DNA of 64,000 nucleotides, taken from NCBI RefSeq assembly GCF_022678645.1, contig NZ_JALBWV010000037.1, forward strand, positions 1-64,000, given 5' to 3'. Positions 1-7,527 of the stretch are shown in pieces (positions within the stretch are counted from its first letter, which is position 1; each line of letters opens with the position of its first letter). Under the pieces are notes generated by a model. It was not told the origin of the DNA. It made no database searches and saw only the letters and a program-made list of their open reading frames with translations. Position numbers and translations under genes: made by a program. Source of the DNA: Saccharopolyspora soli. Its GTDB lineage: Bacteria > Actinomycetota > Actinomycetes > Mycobacteriales > Pseudonocardiaceae.

Positions 1-115
1 GGGGGGCGCCCCAACCAACCCCCGCCGGCCCCCGCGGCCCCGGGGGGTATTAGGGGGGGGGGGTTTTGGGGGGCGGGGGGGGGCCCCCCCCCCCCCCCCC
101 CACGACCCGTACCCT
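1..115. other. Homopolymeric G/C low-complexity edge
   Basis: Runs of G and C up to about 19 bases follow each other with almost no other base. No gene, ribosome binding site or structured repeat can be read here. Similar sequence recurs at 1466-1566. It resembles the low-quality sequence seen at contig ends or at stalled polymerase sites in very GC-rich genomes. The real upstream region of the phosphatase gene is therefore not visible. Confidence 0.7.
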
Positions 116-123
116 CGGCAGAC

Positions 124-579
124 GTGCACATCTCCTTCATCTGCTCCGGGAACATCTGCCGCTCCCCGATGGCCGCGCTGGTGTTCCGCGAGCACCTGCG
201 CCGGGCCGGGTTGGACGGCGTCGAGGTCTCCAGCGCCGGAACCGGTCCGTGGCACGTCGGCGAACCTGCCGACCCGCGCACCGCGAAGGTGCTCGCCGAT
301 CACGGCTACCCGACCGAACACGTCGCGGCGGAGATCGATGACGGGCACCTGGCCGCCGACCTGCTGGTCGCCATGGACGCCGGACATCTGCGCGCGGTGC
401 GCCGCGCCGTTGACGACCCGGCGAAGGTGCGGCTGCTGCGCTCCTTCGACCCGGACGCCGATGACGGTGCCGAAGTTCCGGACCCGTACTACGGCGGTCC
501 GAACGGGTTCGACGATGTGCTCGCGATGGTCGAAGCCGCGATGCCGGGCCTGCTCGACTGGGTCCGCGAACGGTCGTGA
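124..579 (+). CDS. ptpA: Low-molecular-weight protein-tyrosine phosphatase
   Basis: A 151-residue cytosolic phosphatase starting at GTG. The catalytic P-loop CSGNICRS is at residues 7-14, giving the C-x5-R signature with nucleophile Cys7 and Arg13; the general acid Asp120 lies in the family motif DPYYGG near the C-terminus. Length is normal for the family. The next gene, a fructosamine-kinase homologue, overlaps the stop codon, so the two are translationally coupled. Some bacterial LMW-PTPs paired with such kinases are known to dephosphorylate sugar-phosphate adducts on amines (ribulosamine 5-phosphate, erythrulosamine 4-phosphate), so a deglycation role is at least as likely here as protein-tyrosine signalling. 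The start is uncertain because the upstream sequence is low quality. Confidence 0.9.
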   Translation: MHISFICSGNICRSPMAALVFREHLRRAGLDGVEVSSAGTGPWHVGEPADPRTAKVLADHGYPTEHVAAEIDDGHLAADLLVAMDAGHLRAVRRAVDDPAKVRLLRSFDPDADDGAEVPDPYYGGPNGFDDVLAMVEAAMPGLLDWVRERS

Positions 580-1454
580 GGCCGATGCGCGAGCGAGCTC
601 GTGCCGCCGTGGCGGAGATCACCGGGCGCGCGCCGATCGAAGTGCGACAACTCAGCGGCGGTGACACCGCCGCGGCGTTCGAGGTCCGCCTCGCCGACGG
701 TGCGACGGTGTTCGCCAAGACCGCACCGGCGACGATGCCTGGCGCCATCGCGGCCGAAGCGGCATCGCTGGCCTGGCTCGCCGAGCCCGGCTCGGTTGCG
801 GTGCCCGCAGTGCACGGACACACCGACCGTTGGCTGGTCACCGCGCACATCACGACGGCAGCGCCCACCCCGCAGGCTGCCGAAAGGCTCGGCCGCGAGC
901 TCGCCGAGCTCCACGCCGCTGGCGCTCCGGCCTTCGGCGCGGCGCCGCCGGGCGGTCCGGCAGATGCGTGGATCGGTCTCGCCCCGATGCGCAACGAACC
1001 GGCTGAGCAGTGGCCGTCCTGCTACGCCCGTTGGCGGATCGAGCCGTACCTCCGACGCGCCGTCGATACGGGCACGCTGAGCGCTGCGGAGGGCTCGGTG
1101 ATCTCCCAGGTTTGCACGGAGATCGACGATCTCGCGGGGCCCGCCGAGCCGCCCGCGCGGCTGCATGGCGACCTCTGGAGCGGCAATGTGCATTGGGGCG
1201 CAGATAGGGCTTGGTTGATCGACCCGGCGGCGCACGGCGGTCACCGGGAGACCGACCTGGCGATGCTGCGCCTGTTCGGCTGCCCCCACCTGGACCGGAT
1301 CCTGGCGGCTTACCAGGAGGTCAGCCCACTCGCCGAAGGCTGGGAGCGCCGCATCGGGCTGCACCAGCTCTTCCCGTTGCTGGTCCACACCGTGCTCTTC
1401 GGCGGCGGCTACGCCGCCCAAGCCGTCTCCGCGGCCCGCTCCGCCCTGCGCTGA
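576..1454 (+). CDS. Fructosamine/ketosamine-3-kinase family protein
   Basis: A 292-residue protein of the fructosamine kinase family (aminoglycoside phosphotransferase fold). The catalytic loop HGDLWSGN spans residues 197-204 with the presumed base Asp199, and the metal-binding IDP motif has Asp216. The N-lobe contains a likely ATP-anchoring lysine in VFAKTAP. These enzymes phosphorylate the 3-hydroxyl of ketosamines on proteins or free amines, destabilising the adduct so the amine is released; bacterial members prefer ribulosamines and erythrulosamines. It starts at GTG 576, overlapping the ptpA stop by four bases; an ATG at 585 is an alternative. Together with ptpA this suggests a two-step repair of adducts formed by ribose 5-phosphate or erythrose 4-phosphate. 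Substrate is inferred. Confidence 0.85.
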   Translation: MRPMRERARAAVAEITGRAPIEVRQLSGGDTAAAFEVRLADGATVFAKTAPATMPGAIAAEAASLAWLAEPGSVAVPAVHGHTDRWLVTAHITTAAPTPQAAERLGRELAELHAAGAPAFGAAPPGGPADAWIGLAPMRNEPAEQWPSCYARWRIEPYLRRAVDTGTLSAAEGSVISQVCTEIDDLAGPAEPPARLHGDLWSGNVHWGADRAWLIDPAAHGGHRETDLAMLRLFGCPHLDRILAAYQEVSPLAEGWERRIGLHQLFPLLVHTVLFGGGYAAQAVSAARSALR

Positions 1455-1465
1455 CCGCTGACGGT

Positions 1466-1566
1466 GTCGTGGGGGGGTTTTTGGGGCCCAGGGGCCCCCC
1501 CCGCCCCCCCCCCCGGGGGGGGGGTGGGGGGGGGGCCCCCCACCCCCCCCCACCCCCCCCCCCCGA
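1466..1566. other. G/C homopolymer block between convergent genes
   Basis: Long runs of G then C (up to about 10 each) fill the gap between the kinase stop and the convergent membrane-protein gene. The pattern matches the window's first 115 bases. It may be a badly resolved strong hairpin (a bidirectional terminator would fit this place) or a gap-filling artefact. No gene is visible. Confidence 0.6.
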
Positions 1567-1604
1567 CCCTTGGGTGGGGCGGTCTCGCGGGGAATTGCGC
1601 ATGC

Positions 1605-2303
1605 TCACCACTGCATGAACAGCCACATGACGCCGAGGTAGCCCACCAGCACCAGGCCCATGACCGGGATCGTCATCAGCAAGCCGACGATCCGGTCCTT
1701 GATCGAGCGACCGAGGACGAGCGGGAGCACCACGCCGATCGCGATCGCGCACCAGCCCGCCACCGGGCCGGGTCCGGAGTTCGAGTTGGCGTCCGTCGCC
1801 AACCACAGTGCCCAGCAGCCTTCCATGATCAGCACGCCACCGAGCAGCCCGAGCCCGGCAACCCGCAGCAGGATGCGCGGGTGCCGCCGGGCAGATCCGG
1901 CCGCTGCGTAGACCGGACCGGCGAGCACGCCCGCCAGGATCCAGATCAGGGTCGAGGACGCCGACACCGCGAAACCGCTCAAGAACGCGGTCCCGTAGTA
2001 ACCCAGGACCATCCCGGCCTCGGTCAACGCGCCAGCGCCAGCAGCCAGCCCGTGGCGACCGGGGATGGACATGCCCACGACGAAGGCGAGCACCACCCAC
2101 GGCGTTGCCGAGTTGACCAGCATGAACCAGCCGCCGGAACCGGCGAGCACCTGTTGCCCCAGCATGGTCAGCGCGCCGCCCACCAGCCCGACACCGGCAC
2201 CGATCAGCAGCGACTGCCAGATCCGAATCGACGCGCCAGGTTTCAGCGCCGGTGCGCCCGCTTCCAACGTGTTCCCCACACCCGTCGAACGTAGCCAAAC
2301 CAC
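1605..2303 (-). CDS. Multi-pass membrane protein, function unknown
   Basis: A 232-residue integral membrane protein with about six hydrophobic segments, beginning with WQSLLIGAGVGLVGG around residue 29 and ending with GLVLVGYLGVMWLF at the C-terminus. Glycine-rich helices and short polar loops are typical of small actinobacterial DUF membrane proteins; I recall the DUF6518 group as similar but cannot check it. It stands alone, convergent with the kinase and divergent from the SURF1 gene. The first 28 residues are polar, so an internal start is possible. No catalytic motif is visible and I assign no function. Confidence 0.75.
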   Translation of the reverse strand: MVWLRSTGVGNTLEAGAPALKPGASIRIWQSLLIGAGVGLVGGALTMLGQQVLAGSGGWFMLVNSATPWVVLAFVVGMSIPGRHGLAAGAGALTEAGMVLGYYGTAFLSGFAVSASSTLIWILAGVLAGPVYAAAGSARRHPRILLRVAGLGLLGGVLIMEGCWALWLATDANSNSGPGPVAGWCAIAIGVVLPLVLGRSIKDRIVGLLMTIPVMGLVLVGYLGVMWLFMQW

Positions 2304-2444
2304 CGGACCGGTTCAGCGTCCTACTGATCACGATTGCGCATTCTCGCCACGCGCGCCCCGGCCTCCGCAAGCGGGCTGACCTGCCACGATCGTCCAGCGG
2401 GAGCCCAAAACCGCAGGTCAGGATGGCTGAGCTACGGTGGGGTG

Positions 2445-3419
2445 GTGCGTCTGAAGTTCTTGCTGCGCCCCGGTTGGCTGGGTCTGATCGGGCTGGTCGT
2501 GGTGTTCTCCTCGCTCTGCTTCACGCTGCTGGCCCCCTGGCAGTTCGGCCGCAACGACGAGGCGCAGACGCGCAACAACGCGATCACCGAGTCGTTCCAC
2601 GCGGCGCCGAAACCGCTCGCCGCGGTGCTGCCCGCCGGGCAGGCGCCGGACCAGCGGACCGAGTGGACGAAGGTCCTGCTGCGCGGGCAGTACCTGCCGA
2701 ACGGCGAAACGCTGGCCTGGCAGCGCACCGTGCAGGGCGAACCCGCCTTTGAGGTGCTCACCCCGTTCCGGCTCGACGACGGCACGACCGTGCTGGTCGA
2801 CCGGGGTTACATCCGCCCGGTCAACGGCACCCAAGCGCCGGACTACGCGGCGGCGCCGACCGGTGATGTCACGCTCACCGCCCGCATCCGAGCCGACGAG
2901 CAGGACAGCAAGCAGCGCCCGCTGTTCGACCACGACGGCCAGCGGTGGGCCTACGCGGTGAACGCGCAGACGATCGGCAACGGCATCGGAATCCCGCTGC
3001 GGCCGGGCTACTTCATGCTCGCCGAGGGGCAGCCCGGTGTGTTGGATGCCCTACCGCTGCCGCAGCTGGAATCCGGGCCGTACTTCTCGTACGCGCTGCA
3101 GTGGATCGCCTTCGGCATCATGGCGATCATCGCGATCGGCTACCTGGTCTACTCGGAACTGCGCCCGGAAGCCCGACCGGCGTGGCGCGACGAAACCACC
3201 GACGGCGAACCCGCAGAGGCGCCGGACGACCGGCCGATCCCCAGCGGTCCTCCCGTCGGCGGGGGCGGTCGTCGCCGGAAGAAGATGTCGGTGGCCCAGG
3301 CGATAGCCGAGGACGAGCGCCGCGAACGCGAAGAAGCAGCCCGCCGCGAAGGCGAAGCGCCACAGGACACCGCGTCTGCCGACGAAGCCCGCAGCACCGA
3401 ACCCACCCACCGCACCTGA
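2445..3419 (+). CDS. SURF1 family cytochrome oxidase assembly protein
   Basis: About 324 residues. A first membrane helix (WLGLIGLVVVFSSLCF) is followed directly by the conserved APWQFGR segment of the SURF1 family, an extracytoplasmic domain containing VDRGYIRP, and a second membrane helix (IAFGIMAIIAIGYLVY) near residue 230. SURF1 helps assemble the haem a/CuB centre of cytochrome c oxidase. The C-terminal ~90 residues are charged and low complexity (RREREEAARREGEAP), typical of actinobacterial members and probably disordered. I place the start at GTG 2445, giving MRLKFLLRPGW, the usual actinobacterial N-terminus; GTG 2442 is equally readable. Standalone gene, convergent with cobD. Confidence 0.85.
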   Translation: MRLKFLLRPGWLGLIGLVVVFSSLCFTLLAPWQFGRNDEAQTRNNAITESFHAAPKPLAAVLPAGQAPDQRTEWTKVLLRGQYLPNGETLAWQRTVQGEPAFEVLTPFRLDDGTTVLVDRGYIRPVNGTQAPDYAAAPTGDVTLTARIRADEQDSKQRPLFDHDGQRWAYAVNAQTIGNGIGIPLRPGYFMLAEGQPGVLDALPLPQLESGPYFSYALQWIAFGIMAIIAIGYLVYSELRPEARPAWRDETTDGEPAEAPDDRPIPSGPPVGGGGRRRKKMSVAQAIAEDERREREEAARREGEAPQDTASADEARSTEPTHRT

Positions 3420-3480
3420 CCGGACGCGGCGCAATTCCCGCGCTCTGCACGGGACGGTGCGGGCCGGGGCCGCTTGCTCG

Positions 3481-4437
3481 TCAGCGGGTGCGGCGTTCGC
3501 GGCGGAGGCCGCGGGCCAGGGCAGCACCCGCGGTCAGGACACCGGTGAGTGTGCCGATCACTCGGGAGAGCTCGACGCTGCGGGTTACGTCGCCCGCGTC
3601 CGCGGTGCGGCCCTCGCCCAGCACCGGGCGCTGCTCCACGACGTGGCCGTACACCGTCCGCCCGCCCAGCCGGATCTGGAGGGCACCGGCGAACGCCGCC
3701 TCGACCTGCCCGGCGTTCGGACTCGGGTGCGCCGAAGCGTCCTGCCGCCAAGTGCGCCACGCGCCGCTGGCCGAACCGCCGACCACCGGCGCGCACGCAG
3801 CGGTCAGCACGGCCGCGAACCGGGACGGCAACAGGTTCAGCACGTCGTCCAAGCGAGCGGCGGCCCAGCCGAAGTTGCGGTAGCGCGGCGAGCGGTGCCC
3901 GACCATGGCATCCAGGGTGTTGGCCGCGCGATAGCCGATCAGGCCGGGGATTCCGGCGATCGCACCCCACACCAGGGGCGCGACCACCGCGTCGGAGGTG
4001 TTCTCCGCGACCGACTCGACGGTCGCCCGCGCCAGGCCCTGGCCGTCCAGCACCGCCGAGTCCCGGCCGCACAGGTTGCGCAGCCGCGCGCGAGCCGCCT
4101 CGATCTCCCCGGCATCGAGCATCCGGGCCATCGCGGTGCCCTCATCAGCCAGCGACGAGCCGCCCAGCACGGCCCAGGTGACCAGCCCGGTGGCCGCCGC
4201 CTCCAGCACCGGGCTGCGCTGCGACAGCCGCTGGGCCAGCACCCCGAGTCCGACCGTGCCGCCGACCAGCAGGCCGGTGTAGGCGATCCCGGCGAGGCGC
4301 TGGTCCCGGTGCAGCAGCCGCTCAGCGGTCTGCGCGGCCCTGCCGAAGATCGCGACCGGGTGGCCGCGCTTCGGGTCGCCGATCGCCGCGTCCGCGGCCA
4401 CTCCGAGTAGCAGTCCGACCGCCCGTCCCGCGCTCAC
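3481..4437 (-). CDS. cobD: Adenosylcobinamide-phosphate synthase CobD/CbiB
   Basis: A 318-residue membrane protein of the CobD/CbiB family, which attaches the (R)-1-aminopropan-2-ol phosphate linker to adenosylcobyric acid in B12 synthesis. Family landmarks are visible: GDPKRGHPVA near the N-terminus, the segment SVAENTSDAVVAPL around residue 165, LDAMVGHRSPRYRNFG, and the late motif HPSPNAGQVEAAFAGAL. Several hydrophobic helices surround them. I chose GTG 4437, giving a normal family length; an in-frame ATG at 4560 would add 41 unrelated residues. No other cobalamin gene is in the window. The 250-base region upstream is shared divergently with the SMC-like operon. Confidence 0.9.
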   Translation of the reverse strand: MSAGRAVGLLLGVAADAAIGDPKRGHPVAIFGRAAQTAERLLHRDQRLAGIAYTGLLVGGTVGLGVLAQRLSQRSPVLEAAATGLVTWAVLGGSSLADEGTAMARMLDAGEIEAARARLRNLCGRDSAVLDGQGLARATVESVAENTSDAVVAPLVWGAIAGIPGLIGYRAANTLDAMVGHRSPRYRNFGWAAARLDDVLNLLPSRFAAVLTAACAPVVGGSASGAWRTWRQDASAHPSPNAGQVEAAFAGALQIRLGGRTVYGHVVEQRPVLGEGRTADAGDVTRSVELSRVIGTLTGVLTAGAALARGLRRERRTR

Positions 4438-4690
4438 CGGTGCCGCACCTCCTGATCGACCTGTCCCCAGCTGCCTGGAACCCGAGACCAATGCGTTCGC
4501 CCAGGGCAACGCGCCCCACCGCGCTCGGCCCAGCAGATTCGCACCCCGCGTGCCAGGCATCGCGAGTCACAGGAGCGGATGTCCCGAAGCTCGCAAAGCT
4601 GCCCGGAACGCTACCGCTGGGACCGGTCGGACCGATCACCGCATGCCAGGTGACCGGCCGTGTCGGCGCGACCGGATATCGTGGCGGACC

Positions 4691-6331
4691 GTGACGGCCC
4701 CGGACCACGATGCCGATGTGCTGCGCGCGGGCGTCGCGGGAACCACCGCGACGGACGTGCCGAGCACCCAGGCTCCCGAGCAGACCCGCGACGGCGGGCA
4801 GCGCCTGCAGCTGTTCGCCTACCTGCAGGCGCCCGAGCACCGCACCTACCTGGCGATCATGCGGTTGTTCACCTCGACGCTGCTCGCCGACCTGTCCGCC
4901 GGAGAGGTCGGCGCGGCGCTGGCCGCGGCCGAGCGGGAGGGTCGGGTAGCACCCGGCGAGTCCGATGTGGACACCGTGATCGACCGGCTCAAGCAGCTGG
5001 TCAAGTGGGGCAACCTGGTGGTGGGCCGCCGCGAGACCATCGCGTCGAGCATCGCCGAGTTCCAGCACGGCAGCGTGCGCTACCAGGTCAGCAAACTCGC
5101 GGTCCGGGTGCAGCGGGACGTCGACGCGCTGCTGCGGGTTCCCGAAGGCGCCCGCGAGGTGTCGCGCGAGCTGCTGCCCGCCATCGACCGCGGGCTGTCC
5201 CGGATCGGCGCGGCGCTTTCCGACGCGTTGACCGCCGAACAGCGCGATCCGCGGGCGAAATCCGCCCGGCAGGCGGTCGAACGGCTCGCTGAGCAGGTCA
5301 CCACGGTGTTCCTGCAGCACGCGGAACTGGCCGCCACGGTCCGCGACTTCTACGCCTACCTGGGGCAGGTGGTGACCCGGCATCAGCTGGCGCCCGAGGA
5401 GATCTCCGGGTTCCGCAACCTGCTGGTGGAGTACATCCAGATGGTCGTGGAGGACGTGCTGCGACACACCGAGACGATCGCCGGTTCGCTGGCTGGGCTG
5501 GCCAGTGCCCGCCCCGAACTGCTCCGGCTGCTCGGCCCGGCCGACCAGCTCGGCACCGATGTGGAGCGCGCGCGGGGCCGCACCGCCGCCGACTGGCAGG
5601 AGCTGACCGACTGGTTCGTCGACTCGCCGGGCCGACCGAGTCAGGTCGCCGCGCTGCGCGAGGCCACCGCCCGCGCCATCGGCTCGCTGCTGGCCAGCGT
5701 CAAGCGCGCCACCTCCGGCGGTGGCCTGGTGCCCGGCCGCCGGGGCGAGCTGCTGAAGCTGGCGAAGTGGTTCGACAGCGCCGACGAAACCACCTCCCAC
5801 CAGGTCTATTCGGCCGCGTTCGGGCTGCACTCGGCGCGGCACCTGCTGCCCGCGCCGGACTACGACAGCGACAACGACAAGGTGCCGTGGCGCGACGGAC
5901 CGGTGCTCGACGTGACGGTGAGCGTGCGCAGCCGGGGAGACCGCGGGGCGCGCGGCCGGACTTCCCGGGTGCTCGACGACCCGATGACCGAGGAAACCCT
6001 GCTGGCGCAAGCACGTCAGGCCGACGAGCGGCGCAGCGCGGCGGTCGCAGAACTGGCCGAGGCGAGTTCGCGGCTGGCCGAACAGCGGCTGTCCACCGAT
6101 GCACTCGGGGTGTTGTGCGAGTTGCTGACGCTGGCGATGGCGCAGCGCGACGGTTCCGATGATCCCGGCACCGCGCTCGATCCGGTGCACCGGCTGCGGG
6201 TCACGGTCCACCCCGAGCCGGGTCGGGAGACCCGGATCTCCAGCGCCGCAGGCACTTTGACACTGCGCGACACGGTCTTGGAGGTCTCCGGCGACGGCGC
6301 TATCCCGGAAACCCCGGAGCCGGTCCGATGA
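4691..6331 (+). CDS. jetA: TIGR02677/DUF2397-like protein, JetA-like (Wadjet-type operon)
   Basis: A 546-residue protein matching the pattern of TIGR02677 (DUF2397), the first gene of a conserved actinobacterial four-gene set. Recognisable stretches are LFAYLQAPEHRTYLAIMR near the N-terminus and the C-terminal RLRVTVHP region. In the analogous JetABCD Wadjet plasmid-defence complex, JetA is the kleisin-like subunit bridging the SMC-type ATPase heads. The GTG start at 4691 opens the protein 16 residues before the upstream limit of conservation I can judge. It is followed by the second gene with a 4-base ATGA overlap, so the three genes are almost certainly one transcript. The subunit role is inferred from the family and gene order rather than from motifs in this protein. 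Confidence 0.75.
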   Translation: MTAPDHDADVLRAGVAGTTATDVPSTQAPEQTRDGGQRLQLFAYLQAPEHRTYLAIMRLFTSTLLADLSAGEVGAALAAAEREGRVAPGESDVDTVIDRLKQLVKWGNLVVGRRETIASSIAEFQHGSVRYQVSKLAVRVQRDVDALLRVPEGAREVSRELLPAIDRGLSRIGAALSDALTAEQRDPRAKSARQAVERLAEQVTTVFLQHAELAATVRDFYAYLGQVVTRHQLAPEEISGFRNLLVEYIQMVVEDVLRHTETIAGSLAGLASARPELLRLLGPADQLGTDVERARGRTAADWQELTDWFVDSPGRPSQVAALREATARAIGSLLASVKRATSGGGLVPGRRGELLKLAKWFDSADETTSHQVYSAAFGLHSARHLLPAPDYDSDNDKVPWRDGPVLDVTVSVRSRGDRGARGRTSRVLDDPMTEETLLAQARQADERRSAAVAELAEASSRLAEQRLSTDALGVLCELLTLAMAQRDGSDDPGTALDPVHRLRVTVHPEPGRETRISSAAGTLTLRDTVLEVSGDGAIPETPEPVR

Positions 6332-7527
6332 TCGCGACTTTCGACGAGCTGCCGGACATCGACGCGGCCAACGTGGTCCGCTGCGCGCGGGCGCTGCTGC
6401 GCCGACCGCTGCTGCGCTCCGGCGGTCCGGACGGCGAACTGCTGCCGATGATCTACCGCCAGCGGGCCGTGCTCCAGGACTTGTTCTCCTCGCTGCTGGG
6501 GTACCGACTCGTGGTGGAGCGGCGGTTCGCCCGGTTGTACAAGGCCGGGCCAGGAGCGGACTCCACGCGCGGCGAGGCGTCGCTGTCGCCGCGTGGTTAC
6601 GCGTACCTGGCGCTGACGTTGGCCGCGCTGACCGGCATCGGCCGCCAAGTGCTGCTCTCCCGCCTGGTCAGCGATATTCGCGCCGCCGCGGTGGAAGCCG
6701 AAATCCAGGTGGTCGACGACCCGGCGGACCGCCGGGCGCTCACCGCCGCGCTGCGCAAACTGGTGGCGCTCGGCGTGATCACCGAAACCGAAGGCTCGGT
6801 GACCGCGGAGTCCACTGCCGAGGCCCTGATCACCATCGACACCGACCTGCTCGGCCAACTCGTCGCCGCACCGCTGGCCGAGGCGGACAGCCCCGAGCAG
6901 CTGGTCCAGCTGGCCTCCGCCGCTGGCCCCCGGGACTTGGCGCACGCGGTGCGGCGACGTCTCGTCGAAGACCCGGTCGTGCTCTACGGCGACCTCCCGG
7001 CCGAGCACGCGACTTGGCTGCGCGAGCACGTGACCAACGAATCCCGTTTGCTGGAGCGGTTTTTCGGCCTGGTCAGCGAGTGCCGCGCGGAAGGTGTGGT
7101 GGTCTGCGACCCGGAGGACTACCTCACCGACCTCGTCTTCCCCGGCCCCGGCACGGTCGCCCGCATCGCGCTGCTGGCGCTGCCGGAGCTGCTCAGCCGC
7201 GCGGTGCCGGACGAGCGGGGCAAGCACCCGGTCACCTGGCAGGACTTCACCGACGTCTGCCAGGACCTGGTCGACTCCTACCCCGCCGCGTGGTCCCGGC
7301 AGGCCACCGAGGACCACCAGGAACTGGTGCGCTCGGTCGTCGCGTTGCTGCACCGCCTCGGCCTGCTGCACGACTCCGACGGCCGCTGGCTGCTCAACCC
7401 GGCGGCGCACCGCTGGTTGCCGCAGCCGGACGCCACCCCGGCCGCGGGCCGGGAACCGGAAACCCCCGCCCCGGAATCGCCGGGTTGGTCGCTGTTCGAC
7501 GACGTAGCAGAGGATGGTCAACGGTGA
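6328..7527 (+). CDS. jetB: TIGR02678/DUF2398-like protein, JetB-like
   Basis: A 399-residue protein with the features of TIGR02678 (DUF2398), second gene of the same set. The N-terminal half contains two winged-helix-like stretches (LRRPLLRSGG and LVALGVITETEGSV), expected of a KITE-type subunit that sits with the kleisin on the ATPase heads. The start ATG overlaps the previous stop (ATGA), and the stop overlaps the next GTG start (GTGA), so stoichiometric translation is likely. A ring complex of JetA-, JetB- and JetC-like subunits is the working model. The C-terminal ~30 residues are proline-rich and probably disordered. Confidence 0.75.
   Translation: MIATFDELPDIDAANVVRCARALLRRPLLRSGGPDGELLPMIYRQRAVLQDLFSSLLGYRLVVERRFARLYKAGPGADSTRGEASLSPRGYAYLALTLAALTGIGRQVLLSRLVSDIRAAAVEAEIQVVDDPADRRALTAALRKLVALGVITETEGSVTAESTAEALITIDTDLLGQLVAAPLAEADSPEQLVQLASAAGPRDLAHAVRRRLVEDPVVLYGDLPAEHATWLREHVTNESRLLERFFGLVSECRAEGVVVCDPEDYLTDLVFPGPGTVARIALLALPELLSRAVPDERGKHPVTWQDFTDVCQDLVDSYPAAWSRQATEDHQELVRSVVALLHRLGLLHDSDGRWLLNPAAHRWLPQPDATPAAGREPETPAPESPGWSLFDDVAEDGQR

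Noticed and set aside
489-1553. Long leftward frame antisense to the phosphatase/kinase genes
   Set aside because: It is created by the GC-rich third positions of the real genes and has no family features or ribosome binding site; the same applies to leftward frames over 4322-6211 and 6016-7521.
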